From Sapria himalayana (Eukaryota > Streptophyta > Magnoliopsida > Malpighiales > Rafflesiaceae), in NCBI GenBank assembly GCA_029783825.1, contig JAREIK010000807.1, positions 135,510 to 199,509 of the forward strand: a stretch of 64,000 nucleotides of DNA, given 5' to 3'. The notes below the pieces were generated by a model that had not been told where the DNA came from, did no database searches, and was given only the letters and a program-made list of their open reading frames with translations. Positions 14,646 through 26,492 of this stretch are shown here, one piece after another (position 1 is the first letter of the stretch; every line of letters starts with the position of its first letter). The position numbers were made by a program, and so were the translations under genes.

Positions 14646-15060
14646 AAATATATACAATGTTATAAACAAAAATTTTAATTTAATTATATGAATACATATA
14701 TGTATATATAGTTAAATTATAGTTATATATAATTATATAGAGTGTTACATTGTTATACAAATATTTATATATAGTTATACACATATAGTTATAAATATGT
14801 ATGTATTAAAAGATATAATTATATATAAAATTTATATAGTTATACAATTAGTAAAACATCATTATATATAGTTATATATTATTATACATAAAGTATATTG
14901 TTTTAAGAAATATAGTTATATAGAATTATACATATAGTTATACATCATTATATAGTTAAAAATTAGTTATGTATAATTATGAATATATTTATAAAATTAG
15001 TTTACTTAATTATAAATATAGTTATAAATACTTTTATATATAATGGCATATAATTATATA
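14646..15060 (+). repeat. Single copy of the ATAGTTATA satellite unit
   Basis: From TACAATGTTATAAACAAA (14653) onward this region aligns with 42302-42660 almost line for line, including TATATAGAGTRTTACAT and TAGTTATATAGAATTATACA landmarks. It is therefore a partial copy of the 560-bp-unit satellite found inside the 32-kb CACTA element. Here it abuts the TATC array directly. Confidence 0.8.
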
Positions 15061-15480
15061 ATTAATGAAGTGTTTAGATATAATATTTGTGATTAAAATA
15101 TTTTTATAAATGTTACATAAATATAATTATATATATGTAACACTTTTATAAATAATATATAGTATATATATCACATTTATATAGAAATTATAAACATTCT
15201 ATATTTATATAAAAATTAATATGTAATATAAAAGATTACAAAATTGTATAAACATTTAATGTTATATAATTGTTATATAAAAAACTATATAAATGGATAG
15301 ATTTATGTAAATGTTGTATAGATATTTATAAACATTAATACATATGTATAAATATTTATATATAACATTATATGTTAATATAAACATATCAATGTTTATA
15401 TATAAAGTTTAGACATTTATATATAATGTCATATGATTATATAAATGTATAAAACATTATATATATTGTTACATGTTTAT
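15061..15480. repeat. AT-rich ATGTTTATA-type degenerate repeat
   Basis: Irregular repetition of TATAAACATTA, ATGTTATA and TATATAA strings with no coding capacity. It probably belongs to the same insertion as the satellite fragment before it. Confidence 0.55.
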
Positions 15481-15980
15481 AATTTATTCGGAGAAAACAA
15501 AAATATAACCCATTAACATTAAGTTTAATTTTTATTAAGTTAAAGAAGTAGAAAACATCAAGAAGGAAAGAGCAAAATGCAAACATTAAGAATTTGTAAT
15601 CAATAAAACCCTAAAAATTTAAATACAAGAAGAACAAAGATTACACTGAGAATTTATAGTTTCATTAATGGTGTAGAGTCAAAATCATATAGGTGAAATG
15701 AAAATAGAAGAAAAAATAAAGAAAGTCACGGGATAATTAAAAAAAACTAATACCCAATTATTCTGTACAAATGAAAATTTGATAGTACTAATAAAATTCA
15801 GAGTGACGGAGATATGCATATAGCATTCCAAAGCAGAACAATAAAATAATTACCTAGTAACATAAGAGATAAAATTCCTAGGTTGTTCCAGTGTAGTCAA
15901 GTTTTGCCTTTGGTTTGAAATTTGAAAGAGGTAAATTTTGCTATGTGTTAATGGCTTAGCTATTTTTTTATTAAATCTAA
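15481..15980. other. Non-repetitive AT-rich interior of an insertion, no gene seen
   Basis: Less repetitive than its surroundings but without an open frame of note. It lies between the AT-rich repeat and a CACTA-type end, and is probably the interior of that element. Confidence 0.4.
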
Positions 15981-15989
15981 ATATTGAAC

Positions 15990-16342
15990 TTAGGAATTAC
16001 CGACCAAATTCTTGGTTGGTAAATTATTGGTAATTACGATGTTATAAATAATTTGGAAAGCAACATTACCGACCATTTCATGGAAATATATTTTTGGTCG
16101 TTAAATGGTCGGTAATTTGTTGCTAATTTTTATTTGCTAATTCCCTACTAATTTACAGATCAATTTCTTTCCAAAAATATTTGATCGGTAGATATAGCCG
16201 GTCTTTGGTCGAAAAATTGGTAAGAATTATTTTTTTTTCAAAACTCATTTTTGGTCTCTAAATGGTCATTATTTGCTAAGTAATTACCGACCAATATTTT
16301 AGGTCAGTAATTTGCTCATTATTCTTGTTATTTTTAGTAGTG
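15990..16342 (+). mobile_element. Right end of a CACTA element with ACCGACC-type subterminal repeats
   Basis: ATTACCGACCA, TGGTCGGTAAT and variants recur at 15999, 16071, 16108 and 16285, a typical plant CACTA subterminal arrangement. The stretch ends TTTTTAGTAGTG at 16342, the reverse complement of a CACTACTAAAAA terminus, directly against the TATC array. No matching left CACTA end is found at 14646, so the left part is lost or replaced. This is a different family from the two larger elements, whose motif is TAGCTAGGGA / TTAGCGACGG. Confidence 0.7.
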
Positions 16343-17231
16343 TATTTATCTATCTATCTATTTGTGTGTCTATCAGTCTATCTATCTATCTATATATCTA
16401 TTTATCTAATTGTCTATTTATGTATATGTATATCTATCTACATGTATACCTATCAAACTCTCCGTCTATCTATCTAAGAATCTATCTGTCAATCTATCTA
16501 TCTATTAATTAGTCAATATGTCAATTGTCTATCTATCTATCTCTCTATCTTTCTATCCATGTATATTTTTATCAATCTACCAGTATATCTTTCTATCTAT
16601 CTACATATCTTTCTATCTATCTATATATCTTTATATCTATATATCTGTCTATTTTTCTATAGATAAATCTATTTGTCTATCTATCTTTTTGTCTATATCT
16701 CTATATGTTAATCTATATGTTAGTCTAACTATCAATCTTTTCATCTCTGTATCTATCTATCTATATCTTTATATGTTTATATGTCTTTATGTCTATTTGT
16801 CGAGCTATCTATATATCTATCTGTCTATCTATCTTTATATCTATCTACCTATCTATTTGTATATATTTCTATCTATTTATCAATTTGTCTATCGTTTTAT
16901 TTGTCAATCAATCTATCTGTCTATATTTCTACTTGTCTAAATATCTATATATTTATTTATCAATCTTAATGATCATTCTATCATTCTATCTATATATCTA
17001 TCTATTTTTCTATCTATATACTTGACAATCTATCTATATACCAATCTATCTATCTATCTATCAGACTATCTGTCTATCTATCTATCTATTGATCTATCTA
17101 TCTATTGATCTATCTATCTATTTATCTGTATATCTACCTATCTATTATAAGTATCTATTTGTTAATTTGTCTAAATGTCAATCTGTCTATCTTTATATAA
17201 ATCAATCAATCAATCAATAATCTAACTATTG

Positions 17232-17265
<34 letters not shown>

Positions 17266-17339
17266 CTATCTATCTATCTATGTATCTATCTAATTATATA
17301 TTTATCTATCTATCAATGAATAAATCTACCAATCTATCA

Positions 17340-17400
<61 letters not shown>

Positions 17401-17792
17401 ATCTATATGTCAACCTATATATCTATATATCTATCTATCTATCAATCAATTTTTCTATATTTCTATCTGTCAATCAGTCTATCTGGCTATCTGTCAACCT
17501 CTTTATCTATCTATTTGTCAATCTATCTTTATATCTATAAATTTTTCTATATTAATATTTTCTTAACTATTTAAATTTCTATCTTTTTATTTGTTCTTTT
17601 ATCTATATATTTATCTATCTTTCGATTTTTCTTTCAATTTATAATTCTTTCTATGTATCTATCTATGTATCTATCTGTCTATATATCTATCTATTTATCT
17701 TTCAATCAATCTGTCTATCCATTTATCTCTCTTGCTATCAATATGTCTATATGTATATCTATCTATATATTTATCTATCTATCTATCTATTT
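16343..17792 (-). repeat. (TATC)n megarray, right arm, second block
   Basis: The same degenerate TATC array resumes after the CACTA end and runs to the left terminus of the 9.1-kb element. It includes a pure (AT)n run at 17341-17398. Confidence 0.95.
17341..17398 (+). repeat. (AT)29 microsatellite
   Basis: A pure AT run of about 58 bp within the TATC array. Confidence 0.95.
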
Positions 17793-18200
17793 CACTACAA
17801 AAAATTATCTTTTTAGCTATAGAAATTTAATTAGAGAAATAATCTCTAGCTGATTTGTGAGGAATTAGCTATGAAATTGTAAGAGAAGTTTGATTTTACA
17901 TTAAATGACAAATTAATGATGGATATATGACTGATTATATATGGAAATATTTTTTTGATAAATATCCCTAGCTAATATTGTTGTAGATTTTGGAACAAAG
18001 AATGAAGACAAATTTAGCAATTACTTTAGAGATGAATTTTTCCTAGCAAATTAGCTCAAGAAAAAATCCCTCACTAAATCATTATTTGGAAATCTTTTTT
18101 TACAATTTTATATTAATAGCAAGCAATTAGTCCTTAAATTATAATTTTCACTAGGGATATTTCCCTAGCTATTTTGCTCGGGATTATTTTAGTTGTTAAT
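17793..18200 (+). repeat. Left terminal and subterminal repeats of the Pack-CACTA
   Basis: Contains the CACTA terminus and a series of TAGCTA, TTAGC and CCCTAGC words in both orientations, the presumed TNPA binding sites by analogy with En/Spm. The first 80 bp resemble the element end at 42933, sharing an AGGAATTAGCT landmark. Confidence 0.7.
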
Positions 18201-18279
18201 CTATACTTAATTATTTTTTATTTGTTTTATATATTATTTGGTTTAATATTTGATGTAATTTTGTACATTAAATGTTTGT

Positions 18280-19169
18280 AATGGTTTATAAACGAGGGAT
18301 CCTTTAAAAACACCTTCTCCTCATATAATTATAAAAATATGATATTATAAATAATAATTACAAAAATTTATAAATAAAATATAAATTAATATTAATACAG
18401 TCTAAATTAACTATTTATAGGATTATAAAATTTTAAAATATTTAAAAAATTATATTTTATTTAATTAATAAACATATTTATATATTAGCATTAATAAAAC
18501 ATAAAATAATTAATTCTATAATTATAAACAATTTTTAATTTTTTGAATTAATAAATGAATATACATTAACACTTGTATTAATAAAAATTATAAATTATTA
18601 TTTGTATGATTATAATAAAAATATTTACAAAAAATCTGAAATAACAAATATATTAATATTAATAAAACTTAAAAAAATATTTTTATGATTATAAGAATCT
18701 TTTAATAAAGATTTATAAAAATATTTTGATTTAGTAAAAGAACACTTTTAAGTGTTATAAAAAAATATCTCCATGTGCTTATTATAAGAACACTTCATGT
18801 ATTTTTTTTACAGTTATATTACTAATGATATTTTTTTATCCTATATATACTTAAAATAAATTTTTTCCATATTACTACTTTTTAAAAGCACTACCAAACT
18901 AATCCTAAGTTTATTTGAATTCAAGTTTTATTTTTGCCCCTACTAAAATTTATAAGAATTAAACCATTGTATAAGATATTTAATATTAGCTTTTTATATT
19001 CCATTCTTATTAAAATAGTAAATTCATCTTTTTTTATGATCTTCTCAGTTAAGCAAATTTAGGATATTTATAAATTATAAAATATATCATGTAATATGGA
19101 ATTTTATGACATAAATGTATTTCATATTATATTCATAAGAATATTTTGAATTCATTAATTTTTATAACC

Positions 19170-19208
<39 letters not shown>

Positions 19209-19400
19209 CTTTTTTATAATTTCATATTTTTTTTATGAATTACTATTAAAAAATTATTCATATATTATAAAAAATTAAAATCTTATAAATTTTGTATGGT
19301 TATATATTTATACAATTAATAATGGTTATATGAAATAATAGATTTTTTTTTCAATAATACGAAATAATATTAAAATTTGATTACTAATTAATAATTTTAA
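18280..19400 (+). repeat. AT-rich CACTA arm, copy B
   Basis: About 1.1 kb of A/T-dominated sequence related to 58140-59060 and, inverted, to 1000-2110. The outer landmark is TTTATAAACGAGGGATCCTT (18288-18307). It includes an (AT)n run near 19173-19205. It lies between the subterminal repeats and the captured genes. Confidence 0.55.
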
Positions 19401-19419
19401 AGGTTATTTAGTATGGGCA

Positions 19420-19640
19420 AGAAGGGACAACAATTCCTATGTACCATTGTCATGATGAGATCTTTCCCCTCGACTGTTGGCTTTAGGAAGGAGCTTTCAA
19501 ATCCACCCACAGACAAAATATCAAACCTCCAATTCTCCAATTATAGCGATTATCTGTACGGATGATGCTGTGCTCCAGTTTGTTGATTTATAGTCTTTCC
19601 TTAATTCCTTTGTCATCCATAACTGGAAATTTTAGTTTTA
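19420..19640. other. GC-richer segment of unknown origin next to captured exons
   Basis: Base composition rises sharply at about 19420 after the AT-rich arm. The plus strand gives short open stretches such as RSFPSTVGFRKELSNPP and ICTDDAVLQFVDL in different frames, with no family I recognise. It could be upstream intron or exon sequence of the ATP synthase gamma gene captured with it, or a third captured fragment. Confidence 0.3.
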
Positions 19641-19832
19641 TGGGATATCCCACTCATATTTCATGCATTTACTTATTTTTCACATGTTGCCTTGATGTCT
19701 CATCCTAATACTACATATTGATAATAGACATATTATGATTGTAATTTTTTCTGTAATATTGTTATTATACTCCGTGTCTTCATGACAGTTAGTCGCTTCT
19801 TGATTTTGTTGTTGAATTTGTGTACGTGATAG

Positions 19833-20328
19833 GTGTTGGAGAAAGTATGTGAATCAAGTGGGAAGATAGGCGAGTTAGATTCTTTTGAGATTGAAGGAGG
19901 AGAAAGAAAGAGCGAGGTGCTTCAAAATCTGACCGAGTTTTAGTTCTCTTGTGTAACCAACCTCGCTCTCCAAAACAGAGTAGTAGTACCATAATATTCA
20001 TTTCCCACAAAAAAAATAATTATTATGTTTTTTTTCCTTCCATGTTTTGTTCAATTGTCAACACAGTGCTGGAGAATGCCTGCAGCGAACAGGGAACCAG
20101 GATGTCTGCCATGGATAGTTCTAGCAAAAATGATAGTGAAATGCTTAGCTGTCTCACTCTCATTTATAACAGGTCTCTCTCTCTGTCTCTCTCTCTCGCT
20201 TTCTCTCTCAGTTCGTTTCTCCCAAACCAGTATTGATCGGCTAGTTTTTTGGCCACTAGACTCGTCAAGCTTCAATCATGACGGAACTGATTAAGATCAT
20301 CTCCAAAGCTTCTACACTGAATGATTAG
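19833..20328 (+). pseudogene. Mitochondrial ATP synthase gamma subunit, 3' exons (captured, broken)
   Basis: Three exon remnants match the C-terminal part of the plant mitochondrial F1 gamma subunit, the rotor subunit of the F1Fo ATP synthase. Exon one (19833 to about 19952) reads GELDSFEIEGGERKSEVLQN and then has an in-frame TAG at 19941-19943 where the family has Gln. Exon two (about 20038-20173) contains VLENACSEQG and RMSAMDSSSKND, the hallmark C-terminal segment, and TLIYNR. Exon three (about 20258-20328) reads TRQASIMTELIKIISKAS and ends at a TAG in the normal position for the family. Intron-like spacers with GT and AG edges lie between them, but the junctions no longer splice cleanly. 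The N-terminal two thirds of the protein is absent. Same strand as the MED8 copy 264 bp downstream. Assignment is firm; non-functional. Confidence 0.88.
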
Positions 20329-21725
20329 AAGCTTCTTCACAAAGAAATTGGTTTTTTTAAAATGTTTTTTTGATCACAATTATATCAAAATTATATGAGA
20401 ACAATATTTCTAACTTTCAGAGTGCTGCATTGTGGGACCAAAGTACGAATCGATACTCAAGTGGGTGAGTTCATTCAAGCATCTTGCGCACTTCACCTTT
20501 GTTAGTGAATTATATTCTCTAAAAAATTGAATGTACACAGCACATGCATTACATTTACATTTGTTTTGCACCGGGCACAAAAATTCACACAATGGAAGTT
20601 GGCTTGCCTGAGCAGCAGCATCAAAACTTCCAACTTGGAGGGAGTGAAATCTAGAGCTGTTAGCCTTTACAAATCAATCAGTCGCATTCTTGAAGACTTT
20701 GATGCTTACTCCTGAACTAAAACAATTCCCAAATGATCATTCTCAACCTAATAGTCCCTCTTTAATGTATATTCAAATGCACAAACACCATCTCCAAGAA
20801 AGAAAATACCAGACATAGGTGTGGGTGTTGCATGCTTAACGATGCAATTGAACTACATACTCCAACCATGAATAGCAAAAATTTTGAAAAAAAAATGTTT
20901 TAGAATTTACTATTACTAATTGTAGTGAATTTTCTAGGACTAAAGACAATAGATATAACTTTGAGATGAGTCCATTTTAGTTGTTTACTCTATTTGTAGA
21001 CAAAACTGGCTCAACACAGCATTTTTGGTTCCATATAAAAATGGCATCTGCGAATATAGAATTATCTAGATCAAAAACTCTGATAAGGCCATGGCTGATA
21101 GTTGGAGGTTCTGTTCTTCCACACATTAAATAACTTGAGAAGTGTAGAATAAGGAAAAACTAGTTTAGAACGTCCAAAATCACTATCTAAACTCACTAGT
21201 GCAAGGATTTGAAAAAAAATACAAGAAACACTAATTAAATTTTGTATATGCAAGTCTGTTCTATACTTTTTTTTGAATTTCTTATAAAATTCTGTGAGTT
21301 CCTCGAAATTTTTTAGACATTAACCAACACTCACACATATGGCCCATGGTGCATGTATCTTTTTCATGATTTGCAAATAAGCAAGTTTCGTTGTTTCTGT
21401 GATGACTGCTGACCAGTTAGATATTGGAACTAATGATATAAGATGCATGTTTTATACATCAAGCAAGATATTATAAGACAATATTCCATAATAAATTTCA
21501 AGCTTTTCAACATTTCGATGAGATCAAGGTGTCCAAGACTTTTTTTGCCCATCCAAAGATTGCTACTACTGAAATTGCTGCTAGTATGCTATCTTTTTGT
21601 CACCAATTTTAAGATATCAATTATTTTCATGTGCTGCAAGGTATCTTGTTGCTTATATTTTTGATAACCAAGAGTATCATCGAGCCATATTAGGTATCTT
21701 GACTACTTCCATGTCGAGGTTGGAA

Positions 21726-21744
21726 CCCCCCCCCCCCCCCCCCC
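21726..21744 (+). repeat. Poly-C tract (C19)
   Basis: Nineteen consecutive C residues in a MED8 intron, in a region that is otherwise A/T-dominated. Confidence 0.95.
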
Positions 21745-22750
21745 ATTAAGTCTCATACATTTTGTTGCGATTTTGTATTATATTGGATAGTTCTTACTTG
21801 ATATGGCTATTGTTTTTTGAAAGTAAAAAGCACATATATTTTCCCAATGATGGTTGGTCTTGGGTTTAAGCAAATCAGATGCAACCTATTGACTCTCTGT
21901 GGTGAAGAAGAGTGCATCCTCTAGCAATATTTTTTTTATTTTTAAAATCTTTCTTTGACAGCAAAAAAAAGTTATAGTGAACAACACTTTATGTGACTGA
22001 ATTTGGTTTTCAATTGAAAAGTGATTCTTTAAGACTCTAGGTAGTTGCCTTTGATTTTAATTAACACTTGATTTCTGCCCTTGTGGATTGTTCTTGTTGA
22101 TATAGTATTACTAGTCATGCTATCCAAAAAAATACTTCCTTAGATGGAAATTAGTGACATCTCCAAGAGAGATCAATTACTGCATTGAATGCAAAACTTA
22201 TCTATATCATCTCAAATTTAGAAGTTAAAGGCAAGTTTTTTTTTACTAGGCATGTGTGTTATTAATGAGATACTCTTATCAGGATTAGTATATTTTATTC
22301 TACAGAACAGAACTAACATGATTGGTACTACTTGTGAAAGTGCTAAAAAGGTGCTGGCTAATACCTGGAAAGCCTATCAGTTTGCAAATCGACAAGAGCC
22401 AACATTTGTTCCAACTCTAAATAAGGGTCAAACTGCTAAGATTCAAGAGCAAGAAAATTTACCTTGAGTTGCTGTAAATTTTGGGGAAGGTTGCTTGATT
22501 ACTAATTTCATGTCACTCATTCTTTACATTTTGAAATAAAATTTGACATGCTTAATTATATATTCCCTGTCTCATGGGGATGTTGGGTAGATTTTTATAG
22601 TGTTGTAATTATTATATGTTTGTTATGGTAGTTTATTTAATGTTTTAAAATGAGGCATTGATACTCCAAAAGTCTCGTTTAAGTACTTTTATAATGTTTT
22701 AATTATTGTATGTTTTTAATTTAATATTTTGCTACATTTAAGGTTTTGGG

Positions 22751-22803
22751 AAAGAGAGAGAGGGGGAGGAGAGAAAGAGGAGGGGAGGAGAGAGAGGGGG
22801 AGG
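22751..22803 (+). repeat. Purine (GA/GGGA) tract
   Basis: A 53-bp run of only A and G, mostly GAGAGA and GGGGA, in the large third intron of the MED8 copy. A short frame across it is low-complexity and not a gene. Confidence 0.85.
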
Positions 22804-22989
22804 ATATAAAAGAGCAAATTAGAGAGAAATAAAAAAATATTATATTTATATTTATTACAAAATTTTGGAAACAACAATTTAATATACATAATTTGTGCTG
22901 CTGAGTCAACTTATATCGAGTGTTCTCATATAGGCTAAAATAAAAGGTGGATAAAATAAATTATAAATGACATCAAACTTAAATATTTT

Positions 22990-23270
22990 ATTTCAAGCTA
23001 TTGCTTGGTGTGCATAATGTGGTGGAAAATTGGCCTCTTGGCTTTAGCACGACTTGCGACATGATCCATAGCACGATCCACAAAAGCCTGCCTAGGCACG
23101 ATCCAAAATGGTGGAATACTTTGGGCTATGCTAGGCCAAGAAGACGGACCCATGTGCTACAAAAGTAGGTGGTACAACACACTCACAAATGACCCATAAA
23201 TAGCATGGACTAAACTAGACTAGCCTAAATCAGACACATGCTATTCCGAGTTTCAATTCTTATTGGTAGG
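22990..23270. mobile_element. Possible hAT-related non-autonomous element
   Basis: A GC-richer block with repeated GCACGATCC, GCACGACTTG and GCCTAGGC words in both orientations. It resembles the subterminal GCACGACC / CCTAGGCAC pattern of plant hAT elements and the sequence at 46580-46770 in this window. It sits in the long MED8 intron. Terminal repeats and a target duplication were not identified. Confidence 0.4.
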
Positions 23271-23389
23271 CTCAAAACTAGTACCTATAGATATGTTTTG
23301 AATTTTTTCAATTTTAAGTGATAATCAATCTCTATATGTTTTATTTTCACGTGAAATATTGGTTTGATATTAAAGTATCGAGTTGCTTG

Positions 23390-23960
23390 ATTATAATAAT
23401 ATATATCAATCTATTTGAGAGAATTTAGGAAATAACTAACTATACTAACTACATAAATAATATAGTATAATTATTGTTAGATAATTAAGTTAAAATATAT
23501 ATTTTTTTATATATGGAGGAGTCAATTGAAGAAGAGCCGATACTTGTGGTTAAGTCTATGTTTTGATCAAGTAGTGAGTACACTAGTGCATATTTCAATA
23601 TGCCAAAATATATTCTTTATAATTACTGAAGTCCAGCTGGAATTTGAGTACGTCTCTACCTGACTATGCTCCTGATTTATAGATTAAATCTTATATCATG
23701 GAGCTATGGTCATATATCTGAAAATTTCGAGAATTATATCTATATGAGTATGTCTGAGAGAATATAAAAAATGATTAATTATACTAATAATAATAGTGAT
23801 ATTTAGTCTAGTCATAATTTGATAGTTTAATATTTTTATATGATTCTTATATATTTGGAGGAGCCAATTGAAAAATTGGTAATTGTGGACAAACATACAT
23901 TTTGATGAAGAAGTATGTAGGTTAGTGTGCATTTCATCATGTGAAAATTAAACAAAATAT
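23390..23960 (+). repeat. Tandem duplication, period about 342 bp
   Basis: Two diverged copies, with TATATATGGAGGAGTCAATTG near 23509 and TATATTTGGAGGAGCCAATTG near 23850. Each is followed by a TTTTGATSAAGWAGT segment and preceded by a GAGAGAAT...ACTAACTA / GAGAGAAT...TACTAATA segment. Confidence 0.7.
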
Positions 23961-24959
23961 CTAAAATATATTTTACCTGAGAAATAAAAATAAAAACTCA
24001 TAACTATGCAATCTTAATACAATAGATTTCTTCCTCTTAATTATGCTTTATGGTAGCTAGTAGTATTGGAATGTAGAATTATAAAAGATAAATATCGCTA
24101 AAATATAATTATGCATACATAAATATATTTGTGAAATAATATATGTATGTTTACGTTCAATGTGAAAGATTTCTCTCATATCCAAATCCATTTTTGTGTT
24201 AGAGGATAAATAAGAATTGATATAAAAAATAAAAAAAAATAGCGAGAAAAATGTAATATAGATTAGTTTCAAAGTAAGAGCTTGTGTGATGAAGTTAGTT
24301 AAATATCACCTGATCATGTTCATATGTTTAACCCTCTGAACATGTTTTGTTTTCTTTTTCATGAATTATTGGCCAATAAGTAACTTGCCGATCTCAATTA
24401 GGCTCCTATTGCATCATTTATTGAGAAATCGACTCCATCTCCTTCTATTGCTACTAGTGCAGCTTCATTTGACAACTGTTCCCCTCTGCCATTTCTCCTA
24501 AGCCTGGAGCGAATATGTTGAATGCTTTTTCTCCTCAGTAAAATGTGCAACAGCTATTGGCACAACAACAATCCCAACACCAGCAAAAGGAACCACCATT
24601 TTCTCAATGGCATCAATTTAGGCAACCATTAATGTAGGGATTAGAATAGATATGACCAACTTTAATAATGAAAATGGTTAAATATTTTGTACTGCTGTCT
24701 TTGGGTTTGTTTTTGGTCACATGGGTTGGGCAATCTCAAATGCAATTGTCAGCCACTAGGTCACCTTCAACTGTAATAGTCTAGGAAGCTATCTTCTGTT
24801 ATGCACAGATTGGGTCAGAGCTAGCTGAACCAAGCAAATCAACTGAATTGTCTTCTAGCCCAAGGGCTGCCTCATAACCAGATGGTAAACTCTTGTATGA
24901 TAGCATTGGGTTTTAGTAGTTTTCAAATTTACTAATCTAGATTGTTGTGTAAATTGTAA

Positions 24960-25500
24960 TGTAGTTTGGAATAACTAGTAGCAATCCCTAGGGGGCTCAT
25001 ACCTTTCAAATGCTAATGAACAATGTATGTCTTTGTTGTGTATCAGTATTGAGGTGTGTAGTATTGTCCCAAAGGTGTGCTTGTGTCACATGTCACAGTG
25101 CTTCAATAACATTGTGTGTGCACGTGTCATAAAGTGTAGACTTTGGTATAGTTACATGTGACCTTGAGCTTGAAGTTTTTCTCTTCACGTATCTGAAGTT
25201 GCTTACTTTTGTCACCTATAAAATAAATATACAATCAAACCAAACACGAGAGAAGTTTTAGAAAGAAATTTTAGAGAGTAATTCTATAGATTTTTCTCAA
25301 ATCTTTAAATAGATACAAGTGTAGAAAGAATTTTCTTAGATGGAGAAGCCCCTCAGCATCAAATTTAAAGAGCACGCTAAGTGTTGCAATCTTATATCAA
25401 AAGAAATTCTAGGGGGTTGTAAAAAGTTTAAATATTATGGAATCATATAATACCTTTAAGAAGGAAATGTCCATCTTGTTTTGGATTTAGTATGGGTAAA
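24960..25500. other. Sequence after the MED8 copy, no gene seen
   Basis: Mixed-composition sequence directly after the last MED8-like exon remnant. It may be the captured 3' untranslated and downstream DNA of that gene. No open frame and no repeat was recognised. Confidence 0.35.
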
Positions 25501-25619
25501 GAAATACCTTTCCATCTAATTTGGTGATGTTCTTGTCACATGTTTATTATGAAATTTGATCGTATCTTTTTGAAATTATCATAATGTTCTTGTCACATGG
25601 ATATTTCAACATAATATAT

Positions 25620-26060
25620 TGATAGGCAAATAATAATAAAAATGAAATTAAAGTTTAATAAGCATTCTAAAGTTATAATAAATAAAAGTAGTATATGTAT
25701 TATATAATTTGTGTTGTATAATTAAATCATGGTATTTAGTCAGAAACATTATTTTGTAATTTTGTTTATATATTATAAATGTTTTAAAATTTTTATTTAA
25801 AGGTAGATATTAAAACTATAATTTTATTTATTTATATTTGGATGTATTTGCATATATAAAGACATTTTCATGAAAGTTTTAACATAAAATATCGAAAGGT
25901 TAATAAAATAAAAATGAAATTAATGTTTAATAAACATTCTTAAATTATAATCAAAAAATTAATATATATTAAATAATTTATAATACAAAATTATATCATA
26001 TTGTTTAATAATAAATATTATTTTTGTAATTTTATTTAAATGTTATAAATGTAGTAACTT
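25620..26060 (+). repeat. Tandem duplication, period about 272 bp
   Basis: The segment AATGAAATTAAAGTTTAATA (25641-25660) with its following 150 bp recurs from 25913 as AATGAAATTAATGTTTAATA. Both copies end in a TTGTAATTTTRTTTAWATRTTATAAATG string. Confidence 0.7.
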
Positions 26061-26354
26061 TTTTATTTGATTATAAAATATTAATGCTTGATGTAGCCAT
26101 GGCGGAGTGTGTGTAACATGTAGGTTGTGTTCATTGGGTTCTTTTTTATATGAATTAAAGAGAGTGATTTTCCATGTAGAATCAAGTCAGAAAAAACTAT
26201 ATAGTTGTTATGAAAGTGGCCATTGCTTTGGTGGTTCCACCACTATTTGACTACAATAGTAAATATTGAAAGTTAAGTGTGTAATTAAATATATTATATT
26301 TAATTTATTTAGATCTAGCATAGCTTTTTATTTCATGTTTTATCATAGGAACTC

Positions 26355-26492
26355 ATGGAGGAACAAATGATAGCTGCTTCTCACCCAGTTGAGAGTTCTA
26401 TGGATCTTCAGATAACTCATTTAAAGGAAGAAATGCAGAAAATCAAAGAAGTGAATGATCCGATGAAAGAAATAAAGAATGTAATGCAATAG
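26355..26492 (+). pseudogene. TNPA-like 3' end relic
   Basis: An open frame of 45 codons ends in a charged, probably coiled-coil tail containing HLKEEMQKIKEVNDPMKEIK and a TAG. It is closely related at the DNA level to the reverse complement of 34360-34450, which encodes the tail of the TNPA-like gene in the 32-kb element; the shared GAATGTAATGCAATAGCA string spans the same stop. TNPA-type proteins bind CACTA subterminal repeats during transposition. Only the tail survives here. Its position next to the right end mirrors the TNPA tail next to the left end of the 32-kb element. Confidence 0.72.

Larger units (their letters stand above)
20592..24900 (+). pseudogene. MED8: Mediator subunit 8 gene copy (captured, broken)
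   Basis: MED8 is a head-module subunit of the Mediator complex that links transcription factors to RNA polymerase II. Four exon remnants appear in the right order. (1) An ATG at 20592 followed by a Gln-rich start, a frameshift, then NLEGVKSRAVSLYKSISRIL and EDFDAY to about 20713, followed by a TGA. (2) At 21460-21600, QDIIRQYSIINFKLFNIS, a frameshift, then FFAHPKI. (3) At 22313-22500, ESAKKVLANTWKAYQFANRQ, then QTAKIQEQEN, a TGA at 22465-22467, and VAVNFGEG. (4) At 24430-24900, SAISPKPGANMLNAFSPQ, a TAA, NVQQLLAQQQSQHQQ, further stops, and SSSPRAAS*PDG, the Gln-rich C-terminal part. Introns are retained, so capture was from genomic DNA rather than by retroposition. At least five inactivating changes are visible. 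Assignment relies on recalled family features. Confidence 0.78.

Noticed and set aside
12233..17853. Plus-strand open frames rich in Ser-Ile-Tyr-Leu, and the same at 26953-27789
   Set aside because: Same artefact from the TATC orientation of the array. The one at 13316 starts in a (CA)n run.
19789..20275. Minus-strand frames overlapping the ATP synthase gamma exons
   Set aside because: They are antisense shadows; the similarity is on the plus strand.
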